DNA from: Phytoseiulus persimilis
Taxonomy: Eukaryota > Arthropoda > Arachnida > Mesostigmata > Phytoseiidae
Reading direction: 5' to 3'
Length of the DNA: 64,000 nt
Assembly: GCA_037576195.1 (NCBI GenBank)
Contig: CM075102.1
Coordinates: forward strand, 42,652,745 to 42,716,744
Both the position numbers and the translations under genes were made by a program. Numbering within the stretch: the stretch's first letter is position 1; the number at the start of each line of letters is the position of its first letter. Positions 12,136 through 23,401 of the stretch are shown piece after piece. The notes below the pieces were generated by a model that made no database searches, was not told the DNA's origin, and saw nothing but the letters and a program-made list of their open reading frames with translations.

Positions 12136-12270
12136 GTCGCCGGCGCGCCGACCGACTGTTTGAAGGGTCGTTGTTTCAGCTTTCGCTTTCGCTGAGGCTA
12201 TTCTGGACGGCGACTCTTATAATGTTGTCGGATAGCTGCTGTCCGAAGCGAGCTGACAGAACGTCGGAAC

Positions 12271-12321
12271 GACCGACCGACCGACCGACTGTCTGTCTGT
12301 CTGTCTGACAGTCGGACTGTC
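12271..12321. repeat. GACC/CTGT tetranucleotide repeat with a short palindrome
   Basis: About four and a half GACC units (12271-12288) pass directly into five CTGT-type units (12289-12306). The tract ends in a perfect seven-base inverted repeat, GACAGTC-G-GACTGTC, at 12307-12321. The change of unit in mid-run suggests a composite microsatellite. A hairpin is possible, but a loop of one base would need the stem to open slightly. Confidence 0.85.
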
Positions 12322-12775
12322 GAGAAAGCCGACGGATAGATGGTCCTACTAAACTGACTGGCAGTCGGATCCACCTTCTTTGTTGTTCAACGATCGTCAT
12401 TCGCCAAAACTGACAAGGCGAGGCGCTGTTTCACATTTAGCCCGCTTTGCGTCGCTTCGAGGGCTCATGTGGGAGCTGATGGTTGTGGAAGGGACAGCGC
12501 TGTTCACGTTTGGGTTCACTCCAAGCAGCATCAATCTCTTCCGTATCTTTACACCGTGCATGATCCGACAAAGATCGGGTTTGCTGCGTCAGAGATGCTT
12601 GGCTGATCTGATCAGGTATTCAGGGACCAACTGAGTCTTTCGGTCCACTCAAGAAGGGCCATCATCCAATGTGAATCCGCGATCAGGCAATTAAACTGGA
12701 GCCTGGCCAGCGGAAAAAAATGAGTGGGAAGAAGCAATCAGTTCATTAGGCCCGGAGCGGTTACCCGCTCAACCC
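12322..12775. other. No supported gene
   Basis: Nothing recognised. A TCAG-GTATTC donor-like site at 12615 has no convincing upstream exon. Confidence 0.35.
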
Positions 12776-13150
12776 TCACCCGCCCGTCCGCTCGTTCATC
12801 CGACTACCTATCCCGGACCCGTTCACCGTAGGGACGAATTCCGAGCCCGGGTCCGTCTGGGCGCGAGGCTTTCTTTTCGCTGGGAAGTCGTCTCTGGGGA
12901 TGAAGGAGAAACTCTGGTGTAAGGTTTCGCTGTCTTCTCCTGCCCCTCCACCTGACGAATCCATCAGAGGGATGAACGACACGATTAGGCTTTGGCTCTG
13001 AGGACGTTTGTTTTTTCTAGGGCTGCGTCCGCTCGATATCGGCTCCGAAGCGATCTCAAGGTCACTCTCCAACTCCGGAGCCCTCCGAGAATTCGAATGC
13101 TCCTTCCAGCGTTCTTTCTCGTTCCGCGCAACTAGACGTCGGAGCATCAT
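12776..13150 (-). CDS. Candidate protein, unknown function (124 aa)
   Basis: The product is not recognised. The start is the first of two adjacent ATG codons (13150-13148). The frame is open further upstream past a TATA-like element at 13273-13280, and about 30% of codons start with G. The amino end is basic and helix-prone (RLVARNEKERWKEHSNSRR). Next come an acidic patch, a basic serine/proline linker, a hydrophobic strand, a glycine-rich loop and a polar tail ending in NERTGG, so it looks largely disordered. No signal peptide. The TATA box, about 100-base leader and ATG are in workable order, which is the main support. Confidence 0.3.
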   Translation of the reverse strand: MMLRRLVARNEKERWKEHSNSRRAPELESDLEIASEPISSGRSPRKNKRPQSQSLIVSFIPLMDSSGGGAGEDSETLHQSFSFIPRDDFPAKRKPRAQTDPGSEFVPTVNGSGIGSRMNERTGG

Positions 13151-13272
13151 AAGTGCTGAAGTCCACCGGCAGGTCAGAGCACGAACCCGGCTAATTGAGT
13201 GACGTTCGATCTCACTTGAGTGAACGATAGAGGAAACAGCGGCGCGGTCCAATCTCCCACGGACAGCTTGGG

Positions 13273-13280
13273 CTATATAT
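13273..13280 (-). promoter_or_regulatory. TATA-like element upstream of the 12.8-13.15 kb frame
   Basis: Reads ATATATAG on minus, about 125 bases before the candidate ATG at 13150. A start site about 30 bases downstream would leave a leader of roughly 100 bases. The word is nearly symmetrical, so it could serve either strand. Function is inferred. Confidence 0.25.
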
Positions 13281-13499
13281 GGTTCACGGCGGTTCAATCA
13301 ATCTCTGGATAAGGCACGAGATCGTTCCTTTTTTGTGGGCTTCTCTTTTCGGGTCGACCCATTTCATTAGGCAAGCAGACCATCTAGCGAGTGCCTGAGC
13401 TGCTTATTTTAAGTGCAGTGTGTTGCGTGCTCTACCCTGTTTACTGCCCAGAAGAAACGTTCGCACTGAAAAATGACCTCCCTCACTTTCATCTTCTAT

Positions 13500-13826
13500 T
13501 TAGATAGAGCGCGCAAAAATGAGCGGACGCGACCGCTGAGGGAGGCAGCAGAGCGCTCGACCCGATCGAAGCATGGACGAGTGGATGGCAAGAAAGGAGC
13601 TGATTCTAACTGAAAGGGAGTCGAGTAAACAAGCACTTCGAGCCACCGACGCCATGTCGAACCTCATCTCGTTCGAGCTGCCGTTGTTTTCGAAGCGGGC
13701 TTCGTCTGAAAGGGTTGCCGCCAACCGTTGAGACTTCCAGGACGTGACCTTGAGAGCTTGCGGGCCCTCAGCGACGCCGCCAGTGAGTTGCATGCGAGAG
13801 AATACCTCTGTTAACCCAACAGCCAT
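13500..13826 (-). CDS. Candidate protein, unknown function (108 aa)
   Basis: The product is not recognised. The frame begins with ATG at 13826 in a fair context (AGT before, G after), reads MAVGLTEVFSRMQLTGGVAE, and stops at TAA at 13500. About 30% of codons start with G. The middle contains a charged segment with asparagine and glutamate; the last third is hydrophobic and serine-rich with two cysteines. No cleavable signal peptide. It lies 350 bases upstream, on the same strand, of the 12.8-13.15 kb frame, so the two could be exons of one transcript, though I found no clear donor and acceptor pair between them. Confidence 0.3.
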   Translation of the reverse strand: MAVGLTEVFSRMQLTGGVAEGPQALKVTSWKSQRLAATLSDEARFENNGSSNEMRFDMASVARSACLLDSLSVRISSFLAIHSSMLRSGRALCCLPQRSRPLIFARSI

Positions 13827-14329
13827 ACTGGACCAGACCGAAGCGAGCAGCTGGCGACATGTCTCTTCCGTTTCATTACGATCAAGATCGTTATCATGTT
13901 CTGTCGGACATTGTGGGGCCGGCTTTCCTCATCGCTCTCACAGCTGGAAAACAACCGACCGGATGATTCACGCCGAACTTCAATGCATGAAGCGCTTCCT
14001 AATTGTCTCCAGCAGGAAACGCTAGTAAGGGGGCGGATGATTCGGTCGCGGAAGAGAGCTCCGTCGGATCACTCCTCTGGAGTATTTCTTCGGAGCACAC
14101 ATTCTGGAATAGGTTCTGTCATGTGTATCAGACGATTCCGCAACGAGAGGGCAGGACGGACAACGATTCAGGTGGATAGGACGCACGAAGCACCGAATTT
14201 CACCCACGCTCTCCAACTGCATCTTGTTTATAGTGATTGTTGTAAATCCTCAGATGCCATCGGTTTCAACTAATCCCCCCACCCGGCCGGCAGCCACGCG
14301 AGCCGACACAGCGACACTCACGATCAGCG

Positions 14330-14462
14330 CTGGCTCACATACGTGCCGGGTGATGCACGCACACAAAAGCACACCCGCGTACTCACCGAGCTACGATCAC
14401 ACATACAGAAGCAGCAACACGGGTACATACAAGCTCGAGCACAAACACACACGCACACAAAG
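14330..14462 (+). repeat. Interrupted CA-rich simple sequence
   Basis: A stretch dominated by CA, ACAC and GCAC words, densest at 14440-14462, with interruptions throughout. It looks like an old, decayed CA microsatellite. Confidence 0.7.
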
Positions 14463-17009
14463 GCCGGGGTCGCTCGCTTCTTTCTCTTCTCATTCGCACA
14501 TCGAACAAACAGTCGTAAATCAGCAGCTCATGTCGACAAGGGTCCGATAAGATAACCTACGAAGCAAGTAGGCTCCCATTGACCTCATCGAGGGACGAGA
14601 CCGGGGGCCAGGCTACCTCCGGCATACCTTGTCGTTATTACACGCCCCATCTTCTTTTGTATCGGGGCATTTTTCCGTTCCTTCGTCGACGCTGAGCGGC
14701 CGCAACAACAACAACGTTCATGGTGTAATTAATATCTTTGTTCTTTCGTTCTTCTCCGTCTGCCAGCTCGACTACTTGAGTTTCTGCTGATTGCTGGATC
14801 CTTGTTCTGCTGCTCCTGCATGGTTGGCTTGCTGTGAAGCCGTCCGGTCTCTTGAGCTGCTCGCCATGCGATCCGTTTCACGAATTTTCTGAAATCATCC
14901 ACAATTATCACCTGTCTCGACGTCGGCGGCAATGTTTCGATTCACACGACTTTTCGTTGCTCGGCGTAGTTCTGCAGCCCACACACAAATTTTCATCGGT
15001 GCTGCGGATGAACGACATCATTGTCGGGAAGCGACGTCAGTAGCGAGATGTCCGCAGCATCCTCTGACGAGCAGCCTCAGTGGGAGCGAACCGCCAGCTC
15101 GTTTGACAGTAGTCAAATGACGCGATCTGGAAGCGCTCGGAGCGCGGGAAGAAACCTCACCCATCCGCGTGAGCGCGTCATCGATACCGAGTTCACTCTC
15201 CATTCAAAACTCTCAGCTCGATGGCCCGGCCTGCGACGATGAGCTACGGTTTCGACGAATGTGAGGGACGGGCCGGAATGGAATTTCTAGCCGCGGTTCG
15301 CTCTCGACGGAGGCCTCGGTTCCTGTGTGTAGAGAGGTGTGCAAACTGAGGTCGAAACCCCGCGGCCCGGCTTTGGTGGAAAATTTTTCCACGTCTGCTC
15401 CCACCGAGGATGAGTTGTGGTTGTTCCGGGATATAGCCTTCAGATGTTTACTGAGGCTCCATCGCAGGCGGACACGCCAGCTGACTAACGCGCGCGGATG
15501 GATGTCACATTCGATTCCGTACGCAGCTTCCGCCCGTTCCAACGGTCTCCATGCGGATGTCATCAATTCTGCGCAGGCCAGGGCACAACACATGTTTTCT
15601 ATACATAGGAGCGGCCCATTCCAGGATTTATACTCTGCTATCCTAGAGGTCCTTCCGGTCGTACGTTACAGCGTCGGCGGCAGCGGCTGCAGTGGCAGCA
15701 AAGACGACGCCGACGACACCAACAACATAAGCTAGTTTGCCCGCCTACTAGCGGCCACATCGGCGGGTCTGCATCCCCGATGTGTGGGTTCGTCCTGGCT
15801 CCACGACGGCGGCTCCTCGATGACCTTCGGGTTTCGTCGCGCCTGCCCGGGGAACGAGGTTGTCGCTCCGTGTCGGTTCAACAACACGTACCCGCAGATA
15901 CTTCCGTACAGCGTACGCGAGGATAGCTTCGAGCTTGTCGCGCGCCCATGAAGCGTATCTGTCCGGTTCTCCTGTTCGGCCATGACCGATCTTCGAGCTT
16001 AGAACTGGCGAGCATCCGTGTCATGTCGCTGAAGATGATGATGACGGAAGAGAGGATCACGACGAGGGAGCGATGGCTTCTTCCTGGCTCCGTTCAGGAC
16101 AAATGATACGTTCGTCCAAGGAAACGAGCGATGGCGGTCGCTATATCTCTGACGGGAAACATACACATTTACGATCGTATTTGGACATGGCCATTCGGCT
16201 GGGTGTTGAGGCGCGGACGCTTCCTAAGAAAACAAGACGGGAGAAAGGAGCTTGATTAATCTGAGCGACCTGAGTAGCCATTATTGCTATTGAGCTAAGA
16301 CCACCACCACCACCTTCAACGATAACCGAACATCGGAGTGGCGGACAAAAGAGCTTCAGCCCACGACGAGCGACGACCGCTATCGGCGTTGAGCCGTTTC
16401 CGGTGAGAACGGCCGCCGTCGTCGCCGCCGCTGCAAAATCACCGGGATATCCGCAGGTGTTCTCGGAGGAACATCTTTCGTCCCTTGGTACCGCTGGAGC
16501 GCGTACTGAGAAGGGCCAATGAGTTGAATCACTGGCCTACCGAAGCAATAAACTTATATGAGGGAGATAAAAGGGAATCTCCTGACACTGATTGGATCTC
16601 GGGCTTTCGAGATGAGCGGGCGACGAGCATACGACGGCCTAACGACGAAGCCTCTCGAGTTGGAAGCTGGCGATGAGGGGAGTCGGCACGAGGGAGAGGA
16701 ACTTGTCTGAGTTCTCCAATTCCTCGGCCGCGAAACGACGTGCTAGTTTGGCTTACGGGAATTCGGATGTGCTTCCGCCACCGTGTTTGCATCCGTAACT
16801 TCAGACCGTAGTGCACGAGATCCAACGAAAGCAAGTCAGCTTTTCCTTCTTGCCGTCTGTTTTCGGATGGGCGCAGCCGCTTTGAAGCTCCGAGTTGGCA
16901 ATAATTTTATGCAGCTGGCGGAATCCTCTACAAACTTTCGCCCAGCTGCCGCTACTCCGACAAAAAGCTGCCTCGAATAGTGCCTTTGTACATACAATCA
17001 TTCGTTCGC
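14463..17009. other. No supported gene; competing long frames at 15.2-15.7 kb
   Basis: A 136-residue plus frame (15325-15735) and a 126-residue minus frame (15213-15593) overlap. Both have protein-like composition, neither has a clear ATG or splice boundary, and I cannot choose between them. A short GTT/AAC repeat at 14703-14715 and an ACC run at 16300-16314 are present. Otherwise nothing is recognised. Confidence 0.3.
16300..16314 (+). repeat. ACC trinucleotide run
   Basis: Five perfect ACC units. Confidence 0.85.
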
Positions 17010-17138
17010 GTTTCCCGCCCTTCCTTCTCTCTTGCATCCACCTGCACTCTGCCCTCCACCTCTCCCCCGTTCATGCCGTTCCTCCCTGCCTCTGCTTCCA
17101 CCCCGCACCGCTTTCCGACCACCCCTTTTTCGATTAAA
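17010..17138 (+). repeat. Pyrimidine-rich tract
   Basis: About 130 bases of mostly C and T on the plus strand with scattered CTC, CCT and CCAC words and few purines. Such strand asymmetry can mark a decayed CT microsatellite or a long polypyrimidine region before a splice acceptor. No exon with a convincing frame follows it directly. Confidence 0.6.
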
Positions 17139-19404
17139 AAGCTTCTTCGCGCCGGCCCCGAGGATCGTTTCGGCTCGGATTTCGCGGCGAGTCGCGTCCA
17201 GATTCTGCCCATAGAGCGAACCGACCGAACAGCGGGCAAATCAGCCAGCCAAAAGATTGATACAATAAATGGTACCCATCAAATATGTGGGACTGTAACG
17301 CTAGGGCCAGTACGACCACATTGATCAACTTTTATTTTGTGGACATCAAATAGTGAGATTCCCATTATTTCGAACGAGTCGCCGTTTGTTCAGGTCGAGC
17401 AGCTCGTGGTCCTCTGCGTTCGACCCGAGCAGGAGCTCAGTCGAGGTGCGAAGGAGTTCGGTTCAACCGAAGCACGAAGATTTTGCTCGGATCCTTCGTC
17501 CATCGTACTCTAGAACATCCTCCCGAGCGGGATCGGCTGTAGAAGATCCCCGCATACGACAGAGCGTTCTCATCATTGTACGGCAAGAGAGGACACACTG
17601 TTTTCAAGGTCTCGAAGTGTGTTTCGCGAGTAACTGCGACCTTGAATCCCCATCGTGGTCGGGTCGAGGGTTCGATGTGGATAATACTTCTCAGTCAGCT
17701 CAGGGATTATCGGACCTCAACAAGAGCTCCGCATTTCTGAAACGCAGAAGGAACCAGCATCAGTCGACCTGATCCTCGAAGGCGGCAAGTGGCCAAGTTT
17801 CTGATTCCGAAATTCTGTGATTCCCCTTTCGGATCGAGTGATCGGGAATGCGAGCCAACGCTCTCGGGCAGCTTGGCAACAACGCTCAGCGAGCGGTCAG
17901 CGCAGTCTTATCATCGGTTCCGATACGCTGAGGATTCGAGTCCTGGGGCTGATGCCTGGACCCACCGTTCACTCAGCTAGTTCGAGGATCGTTCCTGTGA
18001 AGTTCATTATTTTCAACCCAGCGCTGACAGCCCACGCGGGTAGAGGTTTTCCGGACCATTTCGCGTTCGTCGAAAACTTCACTCTGCAGCTCGGTCTGGT
18101 CGCTTCGAACCGCGGAGCAAGCGGAGAGGCGGGAATCCGATCGCGGTGTTGTCGTTGTGCCGATGTTACCTTCGCGAGGAACGCCTTCGTACAGAAAGTT
18201 GTTCATGGTCGTGCATCCTCTTGATGGTGGCTCGTTTTGTTTTTGTTCGCCACTCTCGATCAGAGAAACCTTGAGGACTCGATGTTGTTGGACTCGGGGC
18301 GCTGAACAGCGCTCTGAGACTGAAGGGCGGACGTGGAATGTCTCCGAGGTAGAGTCGTCCGCTGCTTCCCTATCAGGATGGGACAGTCTTCTCCTATATT
18401 GGTACAAAAAACGCACAGAACCCTGGATCTTCCCGTCGGCAGTGGCTACGGCGATCCTTCCGCCCTTCCATTCTCCTGGTCTGTGGAGTGAATTACCCCG
18501 ACTGATTCTGCGCTGATTCAAATCGTTGTGGTAGCGAACGCACTCATAGGACTGATTTCCGGAGCATCTTCTGGGTTTTCTGTCCCGGGAACATCTGGAG
18601 TCAAATCCGCCATTTCTCAGGCGAAGAACGTCATTATGGTCGGCCCTGCTGTTGATATTGTGCCGATGACTAGCTCGGGGAAGGATTTGACAGATTCTGA
18701 CGTCCGATCTTGACCACATTTGACACCCTCCAGCGGGACATCTCTTCTACAGCTGAGAGCCATCTTGAAGGCTCAGCGATGCCAAGACGCATACGAAGCA
18801 CCAGGACTTCACGGTCGAGAGGGAGATGTCGCCCTCTCGCGTGTCGTATCTGCCACGGATGCCGAAGACAGCTCTCCCGAAGTTCGCGAGAAGAAGCCGT
18901 GGGAGAGGCAGGACTCGGTCGGCTATGCGAGTCCCTTGGGATCATAGGTGCTTCGATCGTTGCTCGGATGACCCAGGAGCCCTGGGACCTCTGCTATTTT
19001 TTCCGAAGGAGCGGGATCGATCGTTTAACCGAACAACGAACTTGTGAATAGAGATTTGAACGGGAGACAGTGCCGACGGCGTCGCTGGCTGATTATCTCA
19101 CTCTCTGCGGGTTATTAGAATACGTAATGAATTCGACAAATCGTCTTAGTTCAAACTACTATCGTCCGAACTACTAGCGACGTAATGGACTAGGATGCAA
19201 CACTGCTCACGCGGACATGGCGTTGCGACCAAGTTGGCGTATAAATATTCATGAACATATTGTTAAACGTTGCTGCTGCTCTCTCAGCGAAGTTGTGTTC
19301 TGTTCGTTCGTAGCCTCATCATCAGTCTTGTCAGCGTCACCACCACTACCAGCAGCGTCATCATCAGGTCGGCGTTGTCAACAGCGCTGAATAAAGTGGT
19401 CATA
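17139..19404. other. No supported gene; 248-codon chance-like minus frame
   Basis: The frame at 17973-18719 on minus is the second longest in the window, but it is arginine/serine-rich and shows no excess of codons starting with G. An AAG-GTAACA donor-like site interrupts it near 18167. A TATAAATA element at 19240-19247 is listed separately. Confidence 0.3.
19240..19247 (+). promoter_or_regulatory. Perfect TATAAATA element
   Basis: A textbook arthropod-type TATA box word on plus, flanked by AT-rich sequence. The next 300 bases on plus contain no convincing start codon and frame; the candidate exon downstream is on minus. It may be chance or may serve a transcript I cannot see. Confidence 0.25.
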
Positions 19405-19731
19405 TTAACGATACCGTGTTTTGGGGACGGTCCCTGGGAGCTTTGGACACAACCAAGCATGCAGCCGTCTCAAGGCTTCCGTCTCGGATTCAAGTGCAAC
19501 ACTACTATTTGCATATTCGATTCTTCGTTTGACTTCAAGCGCCGAGCCCTGGAGGGTGTCATCGATCAGCTCTATCTCGGTTTCAAGGAGATGATCGAAG
19601 TCAACTGAACACGCGCCAGAAAAATAGCGATAGAAGCGGTTGTCGCATCCGCAAACACAACAATGAAATAGATCGTTGTGGCAAAGCAACGAAGCGTCTT
19701 CGAATCCGCAGAAGTTCTGGGAAAACGCGGC
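19405..19731 (-). CDS. Candidate cysteine-bearing exon, unknown function (108 aa)
   Basis: The product is not recognised. On minus, a strong pyrimidine tract (CTCGATTCTCTCGACT) ending GCGCAG gives an acceptor at 19732. The frame following it is open for 108 codons to a TAA. The first 35 residues hold six cysteines and two histidines (pattern C-x8-C-H-x4-H-C-C-x-C-x-C), suggestive of metal binding or disulfides but matching no family I know. The rest is acidic and helix-forming (LLETEIELIDDTLQGSALEV), with about 36% of codons starting with G. A second acceptor-like tract lies at about 19608. A plus-strand frame of 112 residues overlaps. Confidence 0.3.
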   Translation of the reverse strand, partial: AAFSQNFCGFEDASLLCHNDLFHCCVCGCDNRFYRYFSGACSVDFDHLLETEIELIDDTLQGSALEVKRRIEYANSSVALESETEALRRLHAWLCPKLPGTVPKTRYR

Positions 19732-20842
19732 CTGCGCAGAGTCGAGAGAATCGAGAGAAACGCCACCAGAACACGAGTCGCGCGAACAAACTCGAGAAAC
19801 CAATATTTCGCTGGCCGGATGTCGTCAAACGGATCTGTGAAGATTTCATAGAGCGAGCAGGATAGAACAGGACGGTGCGCCGATCGGCTGGGGTCACTGC
19901 TGCCGATTGACTTGCGGGTACGTGCCTCAGATGTCAAACAGATGTCACCGCACTAGTTCAATATCGTTCCGAGTTTACAACGCGTCTGGACAGCATTTCT
20001 GCTCCTTCTTCACCCGAGTCGCGCCACTCGGACACTCTGTTCACAGCCATCTCCTTGTCTTCCCCTCGAGTCGGGAAGGAAGGAAGGAGTGAGATGGACA
20101 CCCTGTGTGCAAGCAATCCTGCACGACTATTCGCGGGTACCCATGAGAGCACCAAAGTTTATTGACGACCTGCTCTATCCATTCATCGAGCGTTCCTCTA
20201 TCCACGGGGTTATTTCGGTCTTGTTCGTCCGATGAGGCAGAGAATAGAGTGCCCTGGACGCCAGTCGAACAAACAAGTCGCCGGCAGGCGAGTGCCCGTT
20301 GGAGGAACAGATTTGAGAACGGACAAACCGTTATGGGCGAGACCAGCGAAATGAGCAACTGCTCATATTGTGTTGTTCGTGGACCCTGTCTTCGTTGCAG
20401 CGATCGCCCGACCACTCACCGGGTGCGCGGTTCGACCAACGGGTCAGCGAGTCCTCCGGGTGTTGTAAAGCCAAGCGAGTAACTTCCTCAGCTGGTCGTT
20501 CCTGCTAGGTCGTTGCTGCTTCTCCGTGAGCCGTGCGGCATTTCGATAAATAACTAACTCGTCGCATATGAGGACGCGAGCAGAGAGCGCGCTCGTGGAG
20601 TGAACTCCCGTTACGAGTTTTCTGCTCACCTTCAGAGGCTCTCCCGTCTGAATATGACTCCTAAGAAGTCGAACCGACCGTTCAATCCGGTCTCGCTCCG
20701 CGGCGGCTGCCGGATATCGGCTCGAAATCATCATCCGCCTACGTCAGAGCGATATTGTGACTTAATACCGCGCGTGTGGGCTCGTCCTCGACACCTGTAT
20801 CAATGTTGGATTTTGGGATATTTCTGACAACTTCTCTTCCAG

Positions 20843-21055
20843 TCGACCTCGGGGCTTTCTGGCTACGAATTCGTGGATCACCAAAATGTTTGATGGACGA
20901 CAAAGCCTCCATGATGAATGATGACTTGGCCATCATTCGGCATTACTGGAAAATCCTCCACGGGAGACGAAGGCTGATGGGGCGCGGGAGCTGCCAGCGT
21001 TCAGTCTCCCGCATTCCAAGTTTTTCCGTCGGCATTCAGGAGATCGTGTGGCAAG
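20843..21055 (+). CDS. Candidate internal exon, unknown function
   Basis: The acceptor is clear: a tract TTTCTGACAACTTCTCTTCCAG with a CTGAC branch-like word precedes 20843. A CAAG-GTGTCC donor, weaker than consensus, follows 21055. One frame is open through the 213 bases. It encodes a hydrophobic start, a methionine/aspartate-rich middle (LMDDKASMMNDDLAIIRHYW) and a basic end. No family recognised. No partner exon was identified on either side. Confidence 0.2.
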
Positions 21056-21121
21056 GTGTCCCCTTCGAATGAAATCGATGTGCTGCGGGGATCATTTCAA
21101 ACGCGTGAAGAGGCGAACCAA

Positions 21122-21141
21122 TCTCTCTCTCTCTCTCTCTC
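21122..21141 (+). repeat. TC dinucleotide repeat (10 units)
   Basis: Perfect run of ten TC units, about 500 bases upstream of a much longer CT run. Confidence 0.95.
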
Positions 21142-21289
21142 GATGAGGAGGATAAATATGTAGATTCGTTCCAGAATCTGCCGGCGGACGGAGCTTCCAC
21201 AGCCACGAGAACGGTTGCTGCGGACTCTCGTGGCATCGCAACGCATTCTATCACTAGGTTTTAGCAACGGGCCGACGAAATAATCTCCC

Positions 21290-21532
21290 GTGGAAATAAA
21301 TTGCTCCTGCGATAGTTCCAACAGTGTTCGAAAGCCATCAGCAGCCTATAAACAACGCTACATACTGAACGCACCGAGACGTAGACAGAGAAACGGGCCG
21401 ATAGTACACACACGTTATCTACCGGGAGGTTTGAGCAACGCGTTGGATAAGAAAGTGGATGCAGCGATAACTGGCGCCATAGTTTCTGGGGAACATAAAG
21501 TGACCATAAAACGGGATTTGGTCATTCGATAG
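21290..21532 (+). CDS. Candidate exon, unknown function (about 80 codons)
   Basis: The product is not recognised. A plus frame without ATG, open from before 21290, stops at TAG. The last 38 residues are strikingly protein-like, with 42% of codons starting with G (GGLSNALDKKVDAAITGAIV, then a lysine/valine-rich strand). The first half is basic. Upstream AG sites are weak, so the true exon edge is unclear. It sits between the two CT repeats. Confidence 0.25.
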   Translation: MEINCSCDSSNSVRKPSAAYKQRYILNAPRRRQRNGPIVHTRYLPGGLSNALDKKVDAAITGAIVSGEHKVTIKRDLVIR

Positions 21533-21633
21533 GAAGAAGGGTAGAAGTAGGCCGAGAAAGAAAGTGTTGAGGTTAATTTCCGATGATCATGCGTCACTCG
21601 GAACTCGAATGGTTAATTCACTCATCGCTGAAG

Positions 21634-21637
<4 letters not shown>

Positions 21638-21697
<60 letters not shown>
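21638..21697 (+). repeat. CT dinucleotide repeat (30 units)
   Basis: A perfect 60-base CT run, the longest simple repeat in the window. Its purity suggests recent expansion, so its length is likely to vary between individuals. GA/CT runs can also bind GAGA-type factors in arthropods, but nothing here ties it to a promoter. Confidence 0.98.
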
Positions 21698-21699
<2 letters not shown>

Positions 21700-23189
21700 G
21701 GCTCAGTCACGAGAAGTGAGGGGTTCGAAACTCAAAGAAAGTCCGGAATTCGATTGTCGCCTACACAGCGAGTTGAATGTCATTTTTGGAGAAATGGTTC
21801 AGTTCATGAGCGGCCTTCGATGTGCCTGATGTGCGCAGCGCACCAATAAGCCAACAATTTTGGCCTTCAGTTGAACATGCTAGAAACAGCGGCACACGCA
21901 CAGATACGCACTCCGGGATCATGATGAGTAGGTCATGAATTAGTTGTGTGAGCCCTATGCACACCAACTAGATCGTTATTACCGCATTGGGGCGTCATTG
22001 TAACTCGAGACACGTTACGTTGGTTACGCCGCTGTGGCGAAACCCGCTTCGTTCGAGCAGCGTTCCACGCCTCATGAGCCAAACACTCAGTCACATATCG
22101 TGCACGGTTCGTGTGGGTTTATGTTCGACCGGCCGGCGAGCACCTACTCGAGCGGGACCTCCGAATGGTCAGCTGACCAGCGAGAGATGAGCGGAGAAGG
22201 CACAGAATCAAGCGCAACGACTGCAGTTTTTCGTTTTTCTGTTCCTATCGCTCCTGAAAACGGGCTACCCGAATACGCTCTTGAATACAGAGTTAAGCAT
22301 TGAACTCAACAGAACTGCGGACACCCGGAGTTATCGGAACAATGTAGAGCTTCCAGTGAGGGGTGGACCCGACATCGCACTCAACGTTGCAGAAATCGGA
22401 GAGCGAGGCAACAACGCGCAGACCGGCTCACGACCTTCATCCCTGTCCGGTGGTCTGTGACCGGTTGAGCAGATTTTCCTCCCTGATTGACTTCCAAACG
22501 CAGGATTGGCGGGGCCGCCCCCTTCGCTGAGTTCTCTTCTTTCCATTTGCGCTCGTTTTCCCCGGCGACTCCGGTGTATTTCAGAAAAGTCAATGCAACG
22601 GTCGTGCATGCTTCGGAACAATGTTTGTATTGGAGTGCGTTTCAACTCCTAGATTTGGATGAGTGCAGCCAGCTCTCCAAGACGTTAGCGACGAGGAGTA
22701 GCTCCAACAGGACCTCATCAAGAAATCCATCCTTGTGAGCCCATCTCCTGGAGCATCGCTCGATAAGTTCTGGAGCGACGGAAAATATATCTTCGGCAGT
22801 CATACGCTTCATCCTCGTTTTCCAGTTTTGAATTCGGAAACCATGCCCGCCATCGTCAACCGCTGGTGGCGATCACCATCCTCAAAGTGAGCAGGCGTTT
22901 CCGTCGACCGGAATTTTTGTGAATCCTGCGGAGAACGCGTGCGCTGGCAACCTCTGGCCGTCATTCTCATTTTTGCATCCAGTTTCTCGGTCATTCTCGC
23001 GACGCTCCCGTCGTCAAGGCCATGAGCAGCGGCAGCGGGGAATGAAAAGAAATGAGAAGCGAAAAAGCCGTCGGTGATGGGAAGTCGGAGATAGGAAGAC
23101 GGGCCTTCGCGTTTTCTGTGAGCGTTTCAGCGTCTCCGAGCATACATTGTTTCCAGGTGGCGCTCGTTGTTTTTCATCCTTTCTTGCAG
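21698..23189. other. No firm gene; protein-like plus frame at 22.0-22.3 kb
   Basis: The frame 22034-22303 (open from about 22010, no ATG until late) has balanced composition, with a third of its codons starting with G and an acidic middle. It lacks convincing splice sites. The rest is unremarkable. Confidence 0.25.
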
Positions 23190-23401
23190 CACCCATGGAT
23201 TTTTCTTCTCCGCTCCAAGGCTCCGCAAATTACTGGAAAGCGCTCGATGCCTCCGAAACTTGGGAACCTACGCTGGGACTGGGCCGGTGCGTGTTTCCGG
23301 TGGATCTGATCCAAATGTGGCCTCCTTGGTCAGCCACGATTCTTTTTCGCCCGAAAAGGATTCCCTGCACGGCGTCCGTACCCAGCCGTTTCCGGTTGTG
23401 A
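23190..23401 (+). CDS. Candidate first coding exon, unknown function (68 codons)
   Basis: The acceptor before 23190 is among the best in the window: GTTTTTCATCCTTTCTTGCAG. Five bases later comes ATG at 23195 in a strong context (CACCC before, G after). That frame runs 68 codons to TGA; it is tryptophan- and proline-rich and has no recognised domain. A second frame through the same exon (to 23436) has a better excess of G-starting codons towards its end (SGGSDPNVASLVSHDSF), so the reading frame is uncertain even if the exon is real. No signal peptide. Confidence 0.3.

Noticed and set aside
14224..14550. Threonine/serine/histidine-rich plus frame
   Set aside because: Its composition comes from the underlying CA-rich simple sequence.
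17973..18719. 248-codon minus frame
   Set aside because: Arginine/serine-rich, average share of G-starting codons, no recognisable segments. Length alone is near chance for the window.
20343..20406. C-x2-C-x6-C-x2-C pattern on plus, like a zinc ribbon
   Set aside because: The surrounding frame is arginine/serine-rich without exon boundaries, and a protein-like minus frame overlaps. Four cysteines alone are not enough.
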